Shown: positions 24,403 to 36,466 of the stretch, piece by piece
How positions within the stretch are numbered: position 1 is the first letter of the stretch
Layout of the letters: each line of letters opens with the position of its first letter
NCBI GenBank assembly: GCA_013400155.1
Contig: VXBM01001086.1
Location: 62,001-126,000 of the forward strand
Direction: 5' to 3'
Origin: Helopsaltes ochotensis
Taxonomy: Eukaryota; Chordata; Aves; Passeriformes; Locustellidae
Length of the DNA stretch: 64,000 bases
Notes under the pieces: generated by a model
Seen by the model: the letters and a program-made list of their open reading frames with translations, nothing else
Told to the model about the DNA's origin: nothing
The model's database searches: none
Made by a program: the position numbers and the translations under genes

Positions 24403-25946
24403 CCTTTACAGATGCTTCCACAGTATGTGCTTCTCTTTTTAATATGTTGAGTGAAGAAAAGGGAGATAAATAATAGCATTCAATAAAATAACACTTGTTT
24501 GTATTAAGAATTATCCATTTGCAATGAATGACAGGAACAAAACAACCAAAATGACATAATTCTGCCCTAATAATCCAGTCACGTTTTGTTAATAAAAAAA
24601 TCTTTAAAGGAGAGAGCAAAGCAAATTCATATTTCCACCTCCACCTACCTTTCATTTTTTATATTGTGTGAAGTTTCAGATTTTTTTCAAAGACAGGAGG
24701 CAGATGACAGCCAGCTGAAGAATCACCTTTGTTGCAGAGTAGAGGAAAACAGAGAAAGGAAAAAGAACAGTGTGCATATTGCTATTATGTGATATTCAGT
24801 GCAAACAGAACTCTAGAGTGCTGCCCAAAGACAGCACCTCTTTACTGAAATGATTTGCTATATGCACACTCTGAGCCACAGATGCATAGTTTAAGTAACA
24901 AATTTGCCTTGTAAATGTGTTCTACTGCATCCACTACAGCTTGGACAATGCAGACTGAATTTTTTTCTGTAGACAGAAATATTTATTAAAGTCCAGCATG
25001 TTACACAAGTAGGCTAGAGACACAGGCTGCATTTTATTGAACACAGAACATTTTCTGATGTGAATTTTATCTTGAATTTGCAATTTAAAAATCTGGTCAG
25101 TGGACATATAGTATTTATAATCATGGAAAGAGGTTTTATCATGTAAGAAGAGACATGGTATTACTGTGTCAACTGTGGTGTAGTTTTAAGTTATTTTTCC
25201 TTTTTTTAAAGTAAAAAATATGAAGGTATTCCCCTTCTTCCTCTTCCCCTCCTCTCCCCTTTTAAAAGTTCTAAATACAATAAAGGTATGAAATAGCAGT
25301 ACAGATGGGTATATCATTGGAGTTGTAGTATAGATGGACCCTCTGTCCCATGGAGAAGGTGGAGTAGAATGCAAGAGGCCATGGTAGTAGGGCAAAGAGA
25401 AGTAGAGATCTGGGAAGAGTCTTGAGAGAAGGGATTCAGGTGCATTTGTTCTAAAAATGACTGAAAATTATACTGAAATTCATTTCCAGGAAAATAAATT
25501 TTGTCCTGAAATGTTGCTTCTTATTGCAAAGTTGGAGGTTTTGTTATTTTTCCTCAAAGCAGGGGAATTGCTCTTTATACTATTTATCTAAAGAAAAAAT
25601 GTTGTACTTTATATAAAAGTTACCTCTGCATAATTTCCGGACATAAAATTTCCTCATATTATTCAAACCTAGCAAACAGGTTGATTTAACAGAGGAGTTA
25701 AATCAAGCTTTGTTCCATAAATTTGTACAAGTATGATTTGTGTTCAGTCTAGTGAGAAAGCGTGGCAAGATATTCAAGGCCACCGTGAGTTGCAGCAATC
25801 AGTCTACATAAAACAAAGCAGAAACCACTTGCCTAATCAAAGGTACGTGTGCAATCACAGAGTAAAGACACCCAAACATGGAAACAACAATCTCTCTGTT
25901 AGATTAGGCAGAGAACTCTGTCTCCAGTGTGTTTTTGCTACACGCA

Positions 25947-25952
25947 GTAACC
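25947..25952. repeat. Target-site duplication, left copy (GTAACC)
   Basis: Repeated exactly at 26298-26303 on the other side of the LTR. Confidence 0.8.
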
Positions 25953-26297
25953 TGTTGCCCTGATTTTTGCAGCCTTTCTGATGTGTTTCTTAGCTTTTAG
26001 AATGGAGTCAGAATCCTCAATGTTTAAGTAGTGCTTTGCCTTTCACACGCTGGTGTATCTGTAAGATAAGGTTTGTTTGGGAAATAGATTGGTAAACATC
26101 ACGTACCTTTAGATGCAAATTGTACTGACTGACCGTCAGCTGGGCCAGTGGAGATGAGAGGTGTTCACCTTCTCATCCAATCCCTGGCATGGACCTGAGG
26201 TCTATTTAAGAAAGAAAGAATAAACAAAAGGCCCTTTTTTGGGTCCTTCTCCTCATCTAATGTCCTGTGTAGTTCTTGCTGTGCTGAACAGTCCACA
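25953..26297 (+). mobile_element. Solo LTR, ERVK-like family A, 345 bp (plus)
   Basis: The LTR starts TGTTGCCCTGA and ends CAGTCCACA. A TATA-like 'tatttaag' at 26203-26210 is followed by AATAAA at 26219-26224. It is the same family as 22495-22778, judged by the matching first ~45 bases and similar 3' ends, but about 60 bases longer in the middle and with its own 6-bp duplication. It is therefore an independent insertion, not a segmental copy. Confidence 0.85.
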
Positions 26298-26303
26298 GTA
26301 ACC
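26298..26303. repeat. Target-site duplication, right copy (GTAACC)
   Basis: Matches 25947-25952 exactly. Confidence 0.8.
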
Positions 26304-29300
26304 CTACACTGACTTTGTCACATACCCTCTGAGACACTTGGTATGGCTTATGCTCTTCTGTTTGAGGGTGGGAATTCTCCTTTTATCTCTGTATCAACAA
26401 TTATGTGGAGATCTGGAAATTTCTGGCTCGTGAACAAAAATTATGGGGGGGAAGCAGGAGGATAAGAAGGCTATGAAAATTCTGGCAAGGACCAATGCAG
26501 CAGCTTTTCTTTTGCCTTCCTGATGGAGCAAGAACTGCACTATAATGCAACACCCATCCAAACTGCAGCTGCCCTCCTGACTACCAAAGATCTGCAAAGG
26601 GCAGTGGGGAAAATAAAACTGTCCCTGTCCAGTCAGGCTCTTTAAAATAAAGCAGTTTGTTTTCTAAGGAAATGTATCTCAAATAAACAAACTTGGATAT
26701 ATATCTAGCTTTCTCAAAGATGCTTTTACCTCCATAGGGAGAAACCTGTTTCTCAGATTCATTTCGAATTTTGTTAATTCAGAGGGAAGAGGAAGGGAGA
26801 AGGAAGGGAAAAGGTGTGTCTGTGTTAGAATACAGCACAGACCAAAAGGAATGCGTGCTTTGAGTGAAACAGGTGAGGCTGAGGATCCACTAGCAACACT
26901 GTTTTATGGGCAGAGCTGGTTGCTTCAAAATCTGTCTGGCCTTATAACAAGATTTTCTAATCCATGTAGTTTTTCTCTAGAATTTGGGGAGTTTTTAATT
27001 TTTTTAATGACTAGCATAATATTGTGTCTTGATTATTTCATGAAGATTTGTTAAAAATCTTCTTGGTTTTACATAATGTTACTGATTGTAAACATCCTGT
27101 TCTATATATTTGAATTAATTTTCCTCCTGTACAACTGATATTGATTTATTTTTATTTCTGTATCCACACTCTCCAGGATCCTTTTACTTGAGCCCTTATT
27201 TGCAGAGTAATCCTATAGGACTTTCCTCCCACTTCCACTTAGCAACAGGTGTGTGTATATATATATATCTGGCATTAGAGCAAGTAAAATTTATCTTTTG
27301 AAACTCCATCTGTTTATATGAGCACAAACTAGAGCATATAAACATCTCTGTGAAGATGTATTTCTTTCAAAATACAGTTTAGAAATTTTCTTAACAGTCT
27401 GAAGTATTGCTTTGATCTATTTTGTCATATTTACATATGTTTTAGCAGACAAATTTATTGACCAGTATTTGAAAAACTACCTATTTTACCAGTGTTCATG
27501 TATGGTTAATTTTACATCAAATAATGGCTTAGAAAAGGAATGAATTTTAAAAAAAACCCCAACAAACCATTATTTTTATTAATTTTTTTTTTTCTTATCA
27601 CAGACCAGTATAAGAGTACACATAATGGATTCTTCCTGGGTAAAACTAAATCCAAATACTTGTTCCAAAAACTTTGTTAAGGCAGGTAATCATACGGAGA
27701 AGATTGTTTCTACATTTGTGTTTCCAACTTAATTTAAGAGATGTTCAATTTAAGAATGGCAAAGATTTTCTGAAAGACAGGGATTTGGTGTTTGTAGCTG
27801 AGGGAGAGGACAGAAGACTGTTCATAAGAGAACATAAGAGAGAGTCTAAATCTACAAAGATGTTAAATTTAAGTTTTCATGATTATATATATATTTCAAG
27901 AGTATATTTATTTCTGTAAGAATTTTTTTTTAAGTGAGGAATTGGGAGACAAGTTCAGATTGCCTGAAAATAATGTAATTTTCTTGAGCTTCATTTCTAG
28001 ACACCCCTTAGCAACACTGAAAGTGGTCTTAAGGAAAATTCATGGTGTTCAGCTACTGACAAACCACAGAGATAAATAAGCCACAATAATTTATTCAAAA
28101 TAAATTATGTAGCCTACCCAGTTTATTCAGACTTCCATAAAATTCTAGACAGATATTTATCAAGTTTGTAGCTAATGTTTTTTAATTGCACATATAAATT
28201 GCCTCCAGAATTATAACGTGAATATTTTATATGTGTATATATTCATATATATACATTGTGATAGGCTAGAACACTAATGTTGCAGACAAGGCATGTCAGA
28301 TTCTGCAGTGTATGATTATGAGTCAAGAAAAAGTCTGAAAGAAGAGTAGGAGAAAATCCTTTTCATCTTCTCTAAATTAGTGCCTTTTCTCTGAAAGACC
28401 AAGATGTATTTGAGGACAATTTGAAATAGAAAGTGTTCTATTACATTTCCAGTGTGCATGCTTGCTATCAAGAAGCAAACTGCTGGAACTCACGAGGAAA
28501 ACAGACAGGTTAGTTTCCCCAAGTTGACAAGCTAATTTCTGCTTTGTTCATGATAGCATTTAGTGTATAAATTATAATCTACTTTATTAATATCTGATCT
28601 TTGCTCCTCAGGTATTATCAATCCACCACACTATCACCAATGACTGTTAGCTCTTAGAGGTGTATTACTGAATATCTGGCTTTATCCAGGGGCATACAAA
28701 TATCTCACAGCATTTTATGGAGTTCATGGTATTTTTTCTCACTAGTGGTAAGTACAGTATGGAATATGCTAGTTTTAAAGTTTTTCATAGAACCTTTGAA
28801 ATGGTAAAGTCTGGCTTCTAAAACCTTTAAATCATACTTTATTTTATGCATATGTGTTTCAGATTGTATATATTATACTCATTTAATTTATATAGTTTTC
28901 TCAGAAATTTGGAAACTTTCAAAGGACTGCAATGTCAAAAATTGCCATTTCCACAATGTCAAATAAGATGTAAGGTGGAAGCTAGGCCAAGATAAGTATA
29001 AAAAAAATCATTTAAATATGTTAGGAACTGGATGTATGAGAATTGTACTGATATATAGTGTACAGAAGTAGAAAGTCATGAGGCCATACTCCCATTCGTA
29101 TTTTAAAAAGTTAAATGCCACTTATCTCCTATTTTAGTTTCTTTCTGTTCAAAACAGTGTTCAACGCCCTTATTTAGATGGCATCTTATTCTGCAGATGA
29201 CCAAAAGTCATACATATACCACAATTTTTGCCAATAAAATTCCTTCATGCTTAACAAGACCAAAGAAACAGCTGTCTCATTCTTGATGGGACTATGCCCT

Positions 29301-29353
29301 GTCCCTATGAGGATCTACACCCTCCCTGTTCCTTGGTCTACCTTTCCTGAAAG
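26304..29353. other. Unannotated stretch
   Basis: AT-rich sequence with a purine-rich patch at 26778-26814 and TA dinucleotide runs near 27251-27269 and 28230-28255. No gene or known repeat is visible. Confidence 0.5.
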
Positions 29354-29358
29354 CCTAA
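29354..29358. repeat. Target-site duplication, left copy (CCTAA)
   Basis: Repeated exactly at 29918-29922. Five bases fits an ERVL-like integrase. Confidence 0.75.
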
Positions 29359-29917
29359 TGTCCTAGGTTACAATGTAAGATGTGCCTGAAGTCTGTATCC
29401 TATCACCATCCTCATGAGCTGCTGAAACCAGCTGGGGCAGTGCTTCCCTTATCTCCTGTTAATGGCCCATCGATGCCTTGCCCATGACTCACAGGTAACT
29501 CCCTCGGGAGCCCTCTCTGTTTAATGGGCAATCAAGGACCCACTGCATGACTCAGAGAATGAGATCAGCCCATTGGGAGATGCTCCGCCCAGGGGGAGGA
29601 GCCAAGCATTCCCACCTGGATATAATGTGGGATTTGGGACAGCACTGGGGGTTCTTACCTGCTGGATTTGCAGAGAACAAGAGCCACCAGATCTTTTTAT
29701 GGGATCATTGCTTCAACAAGACCACTTCATCTGTACTGCTACCACCACCCTAACTAACAGGGTGTCAGGTTGTATGACTGATTCTGACTCTGTCTCTGTC
29801 AGTGAATTTTTTGTACTATTGCATTTATTTTGTTTTATTTTACTTCTTTCTTTTCCTCTTATTAAATTGTATTTCTGACTTGGAGTCTCTCACTGGTTTT
29901 GCTTTCAAACCAGTGCG
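29359..29917 (+). mobile_element. Solo LTR, ERVL-like family B, 559 bp (plus)
   Basis: The element starts TGTCCTAGG and ends in 'ctttcaaaccagtgcg', where the second copy of the family (56171-56717) ends in CAGTACA, so the terminal CA has mutated here. Inside are two AP-1 consensus sites (TGACTCA at 29485-29491 and 29548-29554), a GC-box-like 'gggggaggagcc', a TATA-like 'tataatg' at 29621-29627 and an ATTAAA-type signal near 29862. This promoter-to-poly(A) order fits the plus strand. There is no internal retroviral sequence. The 68- and 101-residue reading frames inside it are not genes. Confidence 0.9.
29485..29554 (+). promoter_or_regulatory. Paired AP-1 consensus sites in LTR U3
   Basis: TGACTCA occurs at 29485-29491 and again at 29548-29554, upstream of the TATA-like motif. 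The sister LTR keeps the first site but has a changed second one (TGACTCC). Whether AP-1 binds is not known from sequence alone. Confidence 0.5.
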
Positions 29918-29922
29918 CCTAA
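29918..29922. repeat. Target-site duplication, right copy (CCTAA)
   Basis: Matches 29354-29358 exactly. Confidence 0.75.
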
Positions 29923-32900
29923 TCAGCACTCAGCCTAGAGATAACCTTTACTGATCCCCAGCACCACATCCATGCCCCGGCTGGGGAGTTAAAGGTCATC
30001 CAAATCTTCCAGCTCTTGCTGCCTGCCAGGGCAGCCACATTCCAGCGCCCTGTTGAAGTTCTTTCACTTTGCATAAAAAAAATTTCTAAATTTCTTCTGG
30101 ATAAGGAAAGAAATGGAAAGTTGATTCATGGAGGCAGAAGTACAGTGACGAGTGTATTGTGTTTCACAGGCTGAATTTACCTTTTATACCTAAATTGCCC
30201 TCATGTCCTAAAATAGAAATTGGAAGATTTAGGTTTTTTGCAAGATTGGCAGAATATTTATGTGTATGGTGGGCGGTATTTACATGGGATGAAAATGTAG
30301 TGCAGTAACTGGCATTCCAAGCTTCAATCCTGAGTGGTTTGTTTAACTTACAGACCTTACAGTGATGATGGGCATTTGAAAAAATAATATAATATGCATT
30401 TTTTTCTAAGCAAAATCTTGCCACATCTTTTTAAAAATTATGATTGTGCCAAAAAATAACTATCAGGAAGAAAAAATCAATTAATGGAACATTCACAAAG
30501 TCCAAGAAATAGCTCTGGTGAGTTTATTAAATAAATACAGGAAGTGGAAAAGAAATCCAAAGTACAGCCATAAAAACAAGGAAGAGAAAAAATATTAAGC
30601 AAAGATAGATTATCTTCTTTGAACTAGTAAGTACTGACAGAAGAATGACAATCTTATGGACATCTACAACTATTTGAGTTAGTTGTGATAAAGACTGTGT
30701 AGAACTTCAAAAACAGTAGAAGGTATAGAAGGTATAATTTGAAAAATTCACATAATGTTTTGACTTTCTTTTTCAAAATTCTATTTTTTTAAACAGAACC
30801 TGGTATTATGTACATCAAAAATCCTTTTGTTCATTGATGTGTCTTCCAGTACCTCTTTCTTGACATCAATGTAATTATTCTAGAAGTTCATGTGGCATGC
30901 TGGAGAAATCTTAAGAATCACTAGGAAGGACAGGCATGTAAGTAGATTTAAAATAGTCTGCAACTACCATAAAGGATGCATGTATCACCACTGAACTCTA
31001 GTTTTATCTGTTCTCCCTACATTAAATGGAAAAATGTAATGCTTTATTGGGCTTCCAAATAAATGTACACAAAGTTGTCTTAGAGATAAGAAGGATTATG
31101 TGTTAAGAGCTACCATATGGCTGACATAACAGTATGTGCTTAATTTAGGACATGTATAGGCAGTTAATCATTTGGATATGGAAATATTCATGTTTATTAA
31201 AAGAAAAGAACATTACACCTGCAATTTTTAAAGCTCTGTTTAGAATGGCTGTTGTCCCAAGAACTCAAAGACATTTTTCTGAGGCAAATGACTCTGTTTT
31301 CCTATTTCTGAATCAGAATGACTCATATTTCATTACTATTTGAAGATGAAGGTCCCCTGTCTGTAATGTCTGAGGAACATACTGTCAATAACTTCCCTTA
31401 TATGTATGGGCAGCCTGAAATAAACTACTGACTCCTGAGCGTCTACACTTGTGACAACTAGTCAACAAATCCCAGAATACTCACAGAACTGCGTCAGTGG
31501 TTCTACATATGGTTCACAATTTGACCAGCAAGCCAAGGGCTGGGTTGTCTGCTGGCTCAGGAGTCCAGCTCACCATGAGGTCAAGCTGAATGGCTGAAAG
31601 CCACACGGGAAGGTGGGGAAGTGAAGAGACTCCCAGGGGACACCCACCAGAGTCCCAGGCCAGACAAGGGCCTTCTTTCATCCGTACAGCAACTGCAGTT
31701 AGAGGAAATGCAGCCCTGGATCCAAGCCATTTCTCTTTCACTGTGAGAAGGGTCTGAGGATCTCTGTCGTGGATCCATTGTGTTGTGTGTCTGAAATATG
31801 TATGATAATTCGCCTGATCAATAACTAGTGATGCAGACTACAGACTTTAGCTAAGAAAGGAGGAACTATAATGGTATAATTCTGTTTATGTGTATTTGTA
31901 TATGTTTCTTGCAAGCTCAGGACCATGGGCAGAATTTAGAGACATCTTCCGTGATCTCTAAAACTAACCTGCTGCGAGCACTTTCTGGTACATCACAACA
32001 GAATATAATTTTGTAATTGGCAGGAGAGAGTTCTGACTCCCTGACCCTTATTGCAAAGATTGAAAAAGACTGAATGGGCTTTAGTGGACAAATGTCAGTG
32101 CCATGTACTGTTTCATCTCCCTTCAGAGGTGAGAAGTAGTGTAACCTTCCATTTTTTAAAGTGTAATGCATTTTGGAGAGTGACATGCAGACTACCTGAC
32201 AGCATGAACTTGAAAGGATTCATTGATCCCTTTTATTTCTGTTTTAACTAGATGTAACTTTAATATCTCAATGTCCTCTGAATATTTTGCAGATTACAAG
32301 CATTAACAGAAGGAGATCAAAAGGGCCCTGAAATGAGACACTGAATCCAGCACACCAGTCTTGCTTGCAAATCCCAAGGTTCCAAAGCCAGTCAAGGTTC
32401 AGATTTACCTTAGGGATCTCTGGTTCAAATTTCAGGAAAATTTATACTTGCATGTGCTCACAGGAGAATAATTCCTCAGGATGCTGTCCATGGAGAATAT
32501 TGCACCAAAGCAACATAAATAATTTTTCCTTCATCATTTTTCTTTCAGAATGGTCCACACAAAAATTGTGAGGAAAAAACGTGTATACTAATCTTAAACT
32601 GAATTCTGCAGTACTAGCTTTGCGCTTAAAATACCTTTTTCATTTGACAGTTATGAATGTCAGGGCCATGAAATTCAAACGCATTTTATGCAATGCTATT
32701 GATAAAGAATTATGAGTAGCAGTCTAGGTCTTGGTGGGGCCGTACCCCCAAACTGACTGTGAGAGGTTAATGTGCTGTGTCTCCGGTGATAAAGAAACCA
32801 CATGGCACTTCTCTTACCTAAACAATGAAATTTTCATCTCTGCTGTGAAGAGGTCAAAGAAAATGGCAAGAAATCACATGTGCAGTGGAGAATAATCAGA

Positions 32901-33340
32901 ATTAGTAGAGGAGTTGGAAAAAAAAATTATAGGTTACTTGCCACTGTTAATTATAGGTTTTGAACCTTTTGTTATAATTCCAGACATCTATGTAAGAAGA
33001 ACCATTAATTAACCTCAATCAGTACCAAACCATGAACATGTGCATTACATACTGTTTGTTGATAATAGGCCAGGCTGTGCTAAGGAAGGAACTTGTTTCA
33101 GTAGAATGTCACTGGAAAGAAAGAAGGGGTGGGTACATAAAGCATGGCATTCCTGTAGAGATGACCTTAACTGTTGCGTTCTTTTGCAAAAGCATGAATA
33201 CACTTTTGATATTTGGGTTGTAGTCCAATTACTGTATTGATCAATACCCGCTTTCTGGCTTGATAGATAATCATCATTATATTTAAAATTGTTTATTTCA
33301 GCCTTGTAAAACTGTCACTCCTCTAGCCAAAGAATTTTAT
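29923..33340. other. Unannotated stretch
   Basis: A balanced-composition patch follows the LTR (29930-30060) and another lies at 31500-31790; neither matches a repeat I know. On the minus strand a CAG/GTTAGT donor-like site occurs near 31966-31974 without a clear exon. The rest is AT-rich. Confidence 0.45.
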
Positions 33341-33351
33341 TTTTTTTTCAG

Positions 33352-33550
33352 CTCTCAGACAGGAAACAGTGAGGGAGCTCTATGCTTGCGCAGAAAGCAG
33401 CTGCTCCCAAGCTGATGGGTGACAGACCTTTGGCAGCCATAGTCAGATGCTGTGAAATTGCATCCAGCTCTTCTCATGTTTTGCCATTGCCAGTAGCGAG
33501 GGATGATCTTTACAAGGCAGCAGATTTCACTGCAGTGGTAGGAAAACAAG
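33352..33550 (+). CDS. Candidate exon 1 of a plus-strand transcript
   Basis: A strong acceptor (ttttatttttttttcag, ending at 33351) and a strong donor (AAG/GTATGT at 33548-33556) bound a 199-bp block that is GC-richer than its surroundings. An in-frame TGA lies upstream of ATG at 33382. From that ATG the frame is open for 56 codons to the donor, with one base left over. The peptide begins MLAQKAAAPKLMG and contains LYKAADFTAVVGKQ. It joins in phase with the next candidate block at 36401. I do not recognise the protein. It could equally be a non-coding RNA exon. Confidence 0.3.
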
Positions 33551-35431
33551 GTATGTATGCATGAAGTAGCCCCTGAGTGCAGTGGAAGTAGGGGACAAGG
33601 TTTCCCCTTGTGTGAACTCTCATTAGTTGAACTGCAGAGAATCACATATTTCTTTTGATTGTGACGTTTTATTTGACATTTCTGAGCAATAAAAAAAACC
33701 ACTAAAGCATGTGCAGAGCTAGATTTATGAAAGCTTTACACATGTTATGAAAACTTAAAAATTAGATTGTTATTATTTAATTGCCTTGTACCTACTTATT
33801 AAATCTTAAGACTTCATATTATTATTATTTTAAAATTCATTAATATTATGTTAAGATTAAATATTATTAGGTAAAGCCTTAACTAGTATAAACAAAATAT
33901 TCTATATTAGAATTATTTTATAGGAAAACTCAGTTATTTAACTGCATTTTAGTTTAAACATGTTCAGAAATTCTTATCTTTCTTGTATAGGAAAGGACTG
34001 AAATTATATAATTTATCTGTTTCTAACAACAAAGCTTACAAAGACATTTTGGTGTCTTATTCATGTTTTAATGCCTCGTTGTCTACTGTTTATCACAGGA
34101 ATTTTGCAATTTCTGAGAACATCTTAAGATGTGACCTTTTTATTTTGTGTCTATTTAAATGCAGATAAACTCTCCAGGATGTTTTACAGTTTCCTGTAGG
34201 TACTTCCAAAAGACACACCAGTCCTCCAAGTATTCACTATGAATGAGAGAGACTCAGACATATACAAATAAAATAGCTGAATAAATATGACTAAAAAACA
34301 AACTTATAGAGATCTATCACCAGCTGAAGTATCAGGGTGTGTTAGGGCAACAAGTATAATTTTGGGGCTATTTTAATTTTAGGGTTAATTCTGAGCTCAT
34401 TTACTTTAGATATGTGCTTGCTTGAATTAATTTTATAGGCCTAAAAATGATGTATTTAGAGAATCCCATTCAGAGATGTAGCAAGGCAAGCATCAGCAAT
34501 AGTATAAAGAAGAAAATGAATTCCTGTCTAGACAGCCAGCAACATGCACCCCGTTTGTCTTCTGTGTCTGCAAATTAACCCCTGAACCATTTGAAGTTAT
34601 CTGTTCCTGCTGCAAATGACCTGGCTCATTGGAGTTACTGATTTAGAGCCAATGAAAACTCTGGCTGTGGGCTGTGGTTTGTTGCAAAAGTGAGAATAAT
34701 TTCATAGCAGGCACCTCCTCAGGAGATAAAAGATGATGAATGAGATCCCTTTTCTAGGACCTGGTGAATGGGTTGGCCGCCAGACTCTGTCTTGTTCTGT
34801 TCAGGACTAGATCAGTGGAATTCGAGGGAAACTGAGTTGGTGTTGCACAGTACTTTGTTCTGTAGAAAACTTACAGTTTTCAGTTTGCTGTCTTTCGCTT
34901 CTAGGACTACAGGCTGCTTTTCATTTTGTATTCAACCTGACATACACACACACACAACCCCAGACTGCTGTGGAGTTCATGCTTTTTTATCCCAAAATGC
35001 TGTTAGCCTCACAGCCTCATGCTGGAGGAGTCAGGAAATGTTATCTGATCTGTAAAGTTGGGATGTATAAAAAATGATTGCCACTGAAATGTGAATTTTC
35101 CTTTTCCAGCCATTGTTTCAGAGTTTTTAGTTGATAACCTTACTCTAGGGAACACATAAATAGATAACTCTAGTAGAAAATAGTGATATAGGTGGCCAGT
35201 AAGCATTTGCTGATAGTGCACATGTGGAGAGCTAAACAGCCAATTGATGGGTGCAACATATGTGTCTGATAAAAACACAATCTCATGCTGCAATGCAATG
35301 GTCCTGATGAAATCATATTGTTACTGTGTGAAAAATATTCAGAGGAGCATCTTCTGCAATGGAGAGTATGAGCAGATGAAGATGAGCTGGGGTATTCCAT
35401 GCCAGTTATTTTATTGACCAGTGACTTAGAA

Positions 35432-35511
35432 TTCCCCTTTTCCCCCCTTCCCCTTTTCCCCCCTTCCCCTTTTCCCCCCTTCCCCTTTTTCCCCCTTCCC
35501 CTTTTCCCCCC
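35432..35511. repeat. 80-nt homopyrimidine minisatellite (CCTTTTCCCCCCTTCC-like)
   Basis: Every base from 35432 to 35511 is C or T. A unit of about 16-18 bases, alternating TTTT, CCCCCC, TT and CCCC, is repeated about five times. The minus strand is therefore an uninterrupted purine tract with repeated G4-G6 runs, able in principle to form triplex or G-quadruplex structures. Confidence 0.95.
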
Positions 35512-36400
35512 GGCTTGTTACACAACAATCCTTTTTGCTGAATACACTTATGACCCAGGAATAACACCTTGTCATTTTTTTATAAGTGTTTTTGAAGACA
35601 CTTATTTTATCTTAGTTGACTCTAAAAACTGTGAATACAATAAACTCAAAGAAATTGCCCCATAAAAAAGGAAATAAGTACATATGTGCTTTGCAATACT
35701 AATAAGAAACATTGCTGTGGCAAAATAGAGCAATTTAGGCATGTACTAATATCAAATATCAGGATTCTCTATTTTTTTTTAACAGATAGTCAATATCAAG
35801 TGAGATGGCACAGCTGCATTTTCTTATAGATTTTTTTATAGATTGAACAATTAATTTTCATCTAACAGGGCATGTATAATTTGTAAATATCACTGAATAT
35901 TATAGAGCTTAAATGATATAAATTTAACTGTTTTACATCCCTGTGCACTAATTACAAGATCTTTTACTTTCTCGTTGTTGTTGTTGTCCTAAAATTGATC
36001 CTACTGGTTTTACTTTTTTGTCCTCTATCCTACACTGAAAGAAAAGCTGCTCCTTGATGCCAGGCAGCTGCCATTTTACTGGGAAAAAAAAAATCATCTG
36101 TGATCTCTCTTAACATATTATCTCCCCAAAAGATGTTAAAATGCATGAAAAATTAATCCAGTCAGGAATGGAAGTTTATTTTATGAATGTAGTTCTACCG
36201 AGGAAAAAATAAGGAGAGGAATTTTTATGATCTATCATAAATCCCCCTTTTCTCATTCCCTGTGTGCAGCACAGGGTGGGAGCAGGTGGAATGTAGAGGA
36301 GGTGAGAGTGAAGGAGTAGAAGTAATCCTGGTAAGGAGGGATGGGGAAGGACTTTGTTTTAATGTTTGTGTCTGTTTCTTACCACTCAAATCTATTTTAG

Positions 36401-36460
36401 CTTACAAAAACCAAACTAATTTTCCCCAAGCAGAGTATTTTTTGCCCGTCATGGCAACAG
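36401..36460 (+). CDS. Candidate exon 2 of a plus-strand transcript
   Basis: A 60-bp block lies between a pyrimidine-rich acceptor (ctcaaatctattttag, ending at 36400) and a perfect donor (CAG/GTAAGT at 36458-36466). With two bases completing the previous codon, the frame is open (contains NQTNFPQAEYFLPVM) and leaves one base. This phase matches both 33352-33550 and 38312-38495. Confidence 0.3.
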
Positions 36461-36466
36461 GTAAGT

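Noticed and set aside
29547..29878. Two overlapping reading frames of 68 and 101 residues
   Set aside because: They lie inside the solo LTR at 29359-29917, which is non-coding.
34939..34957. Short CA run
   Set aside because: Only about seven dinucleotides, too short to list as a repeat locus of interest.
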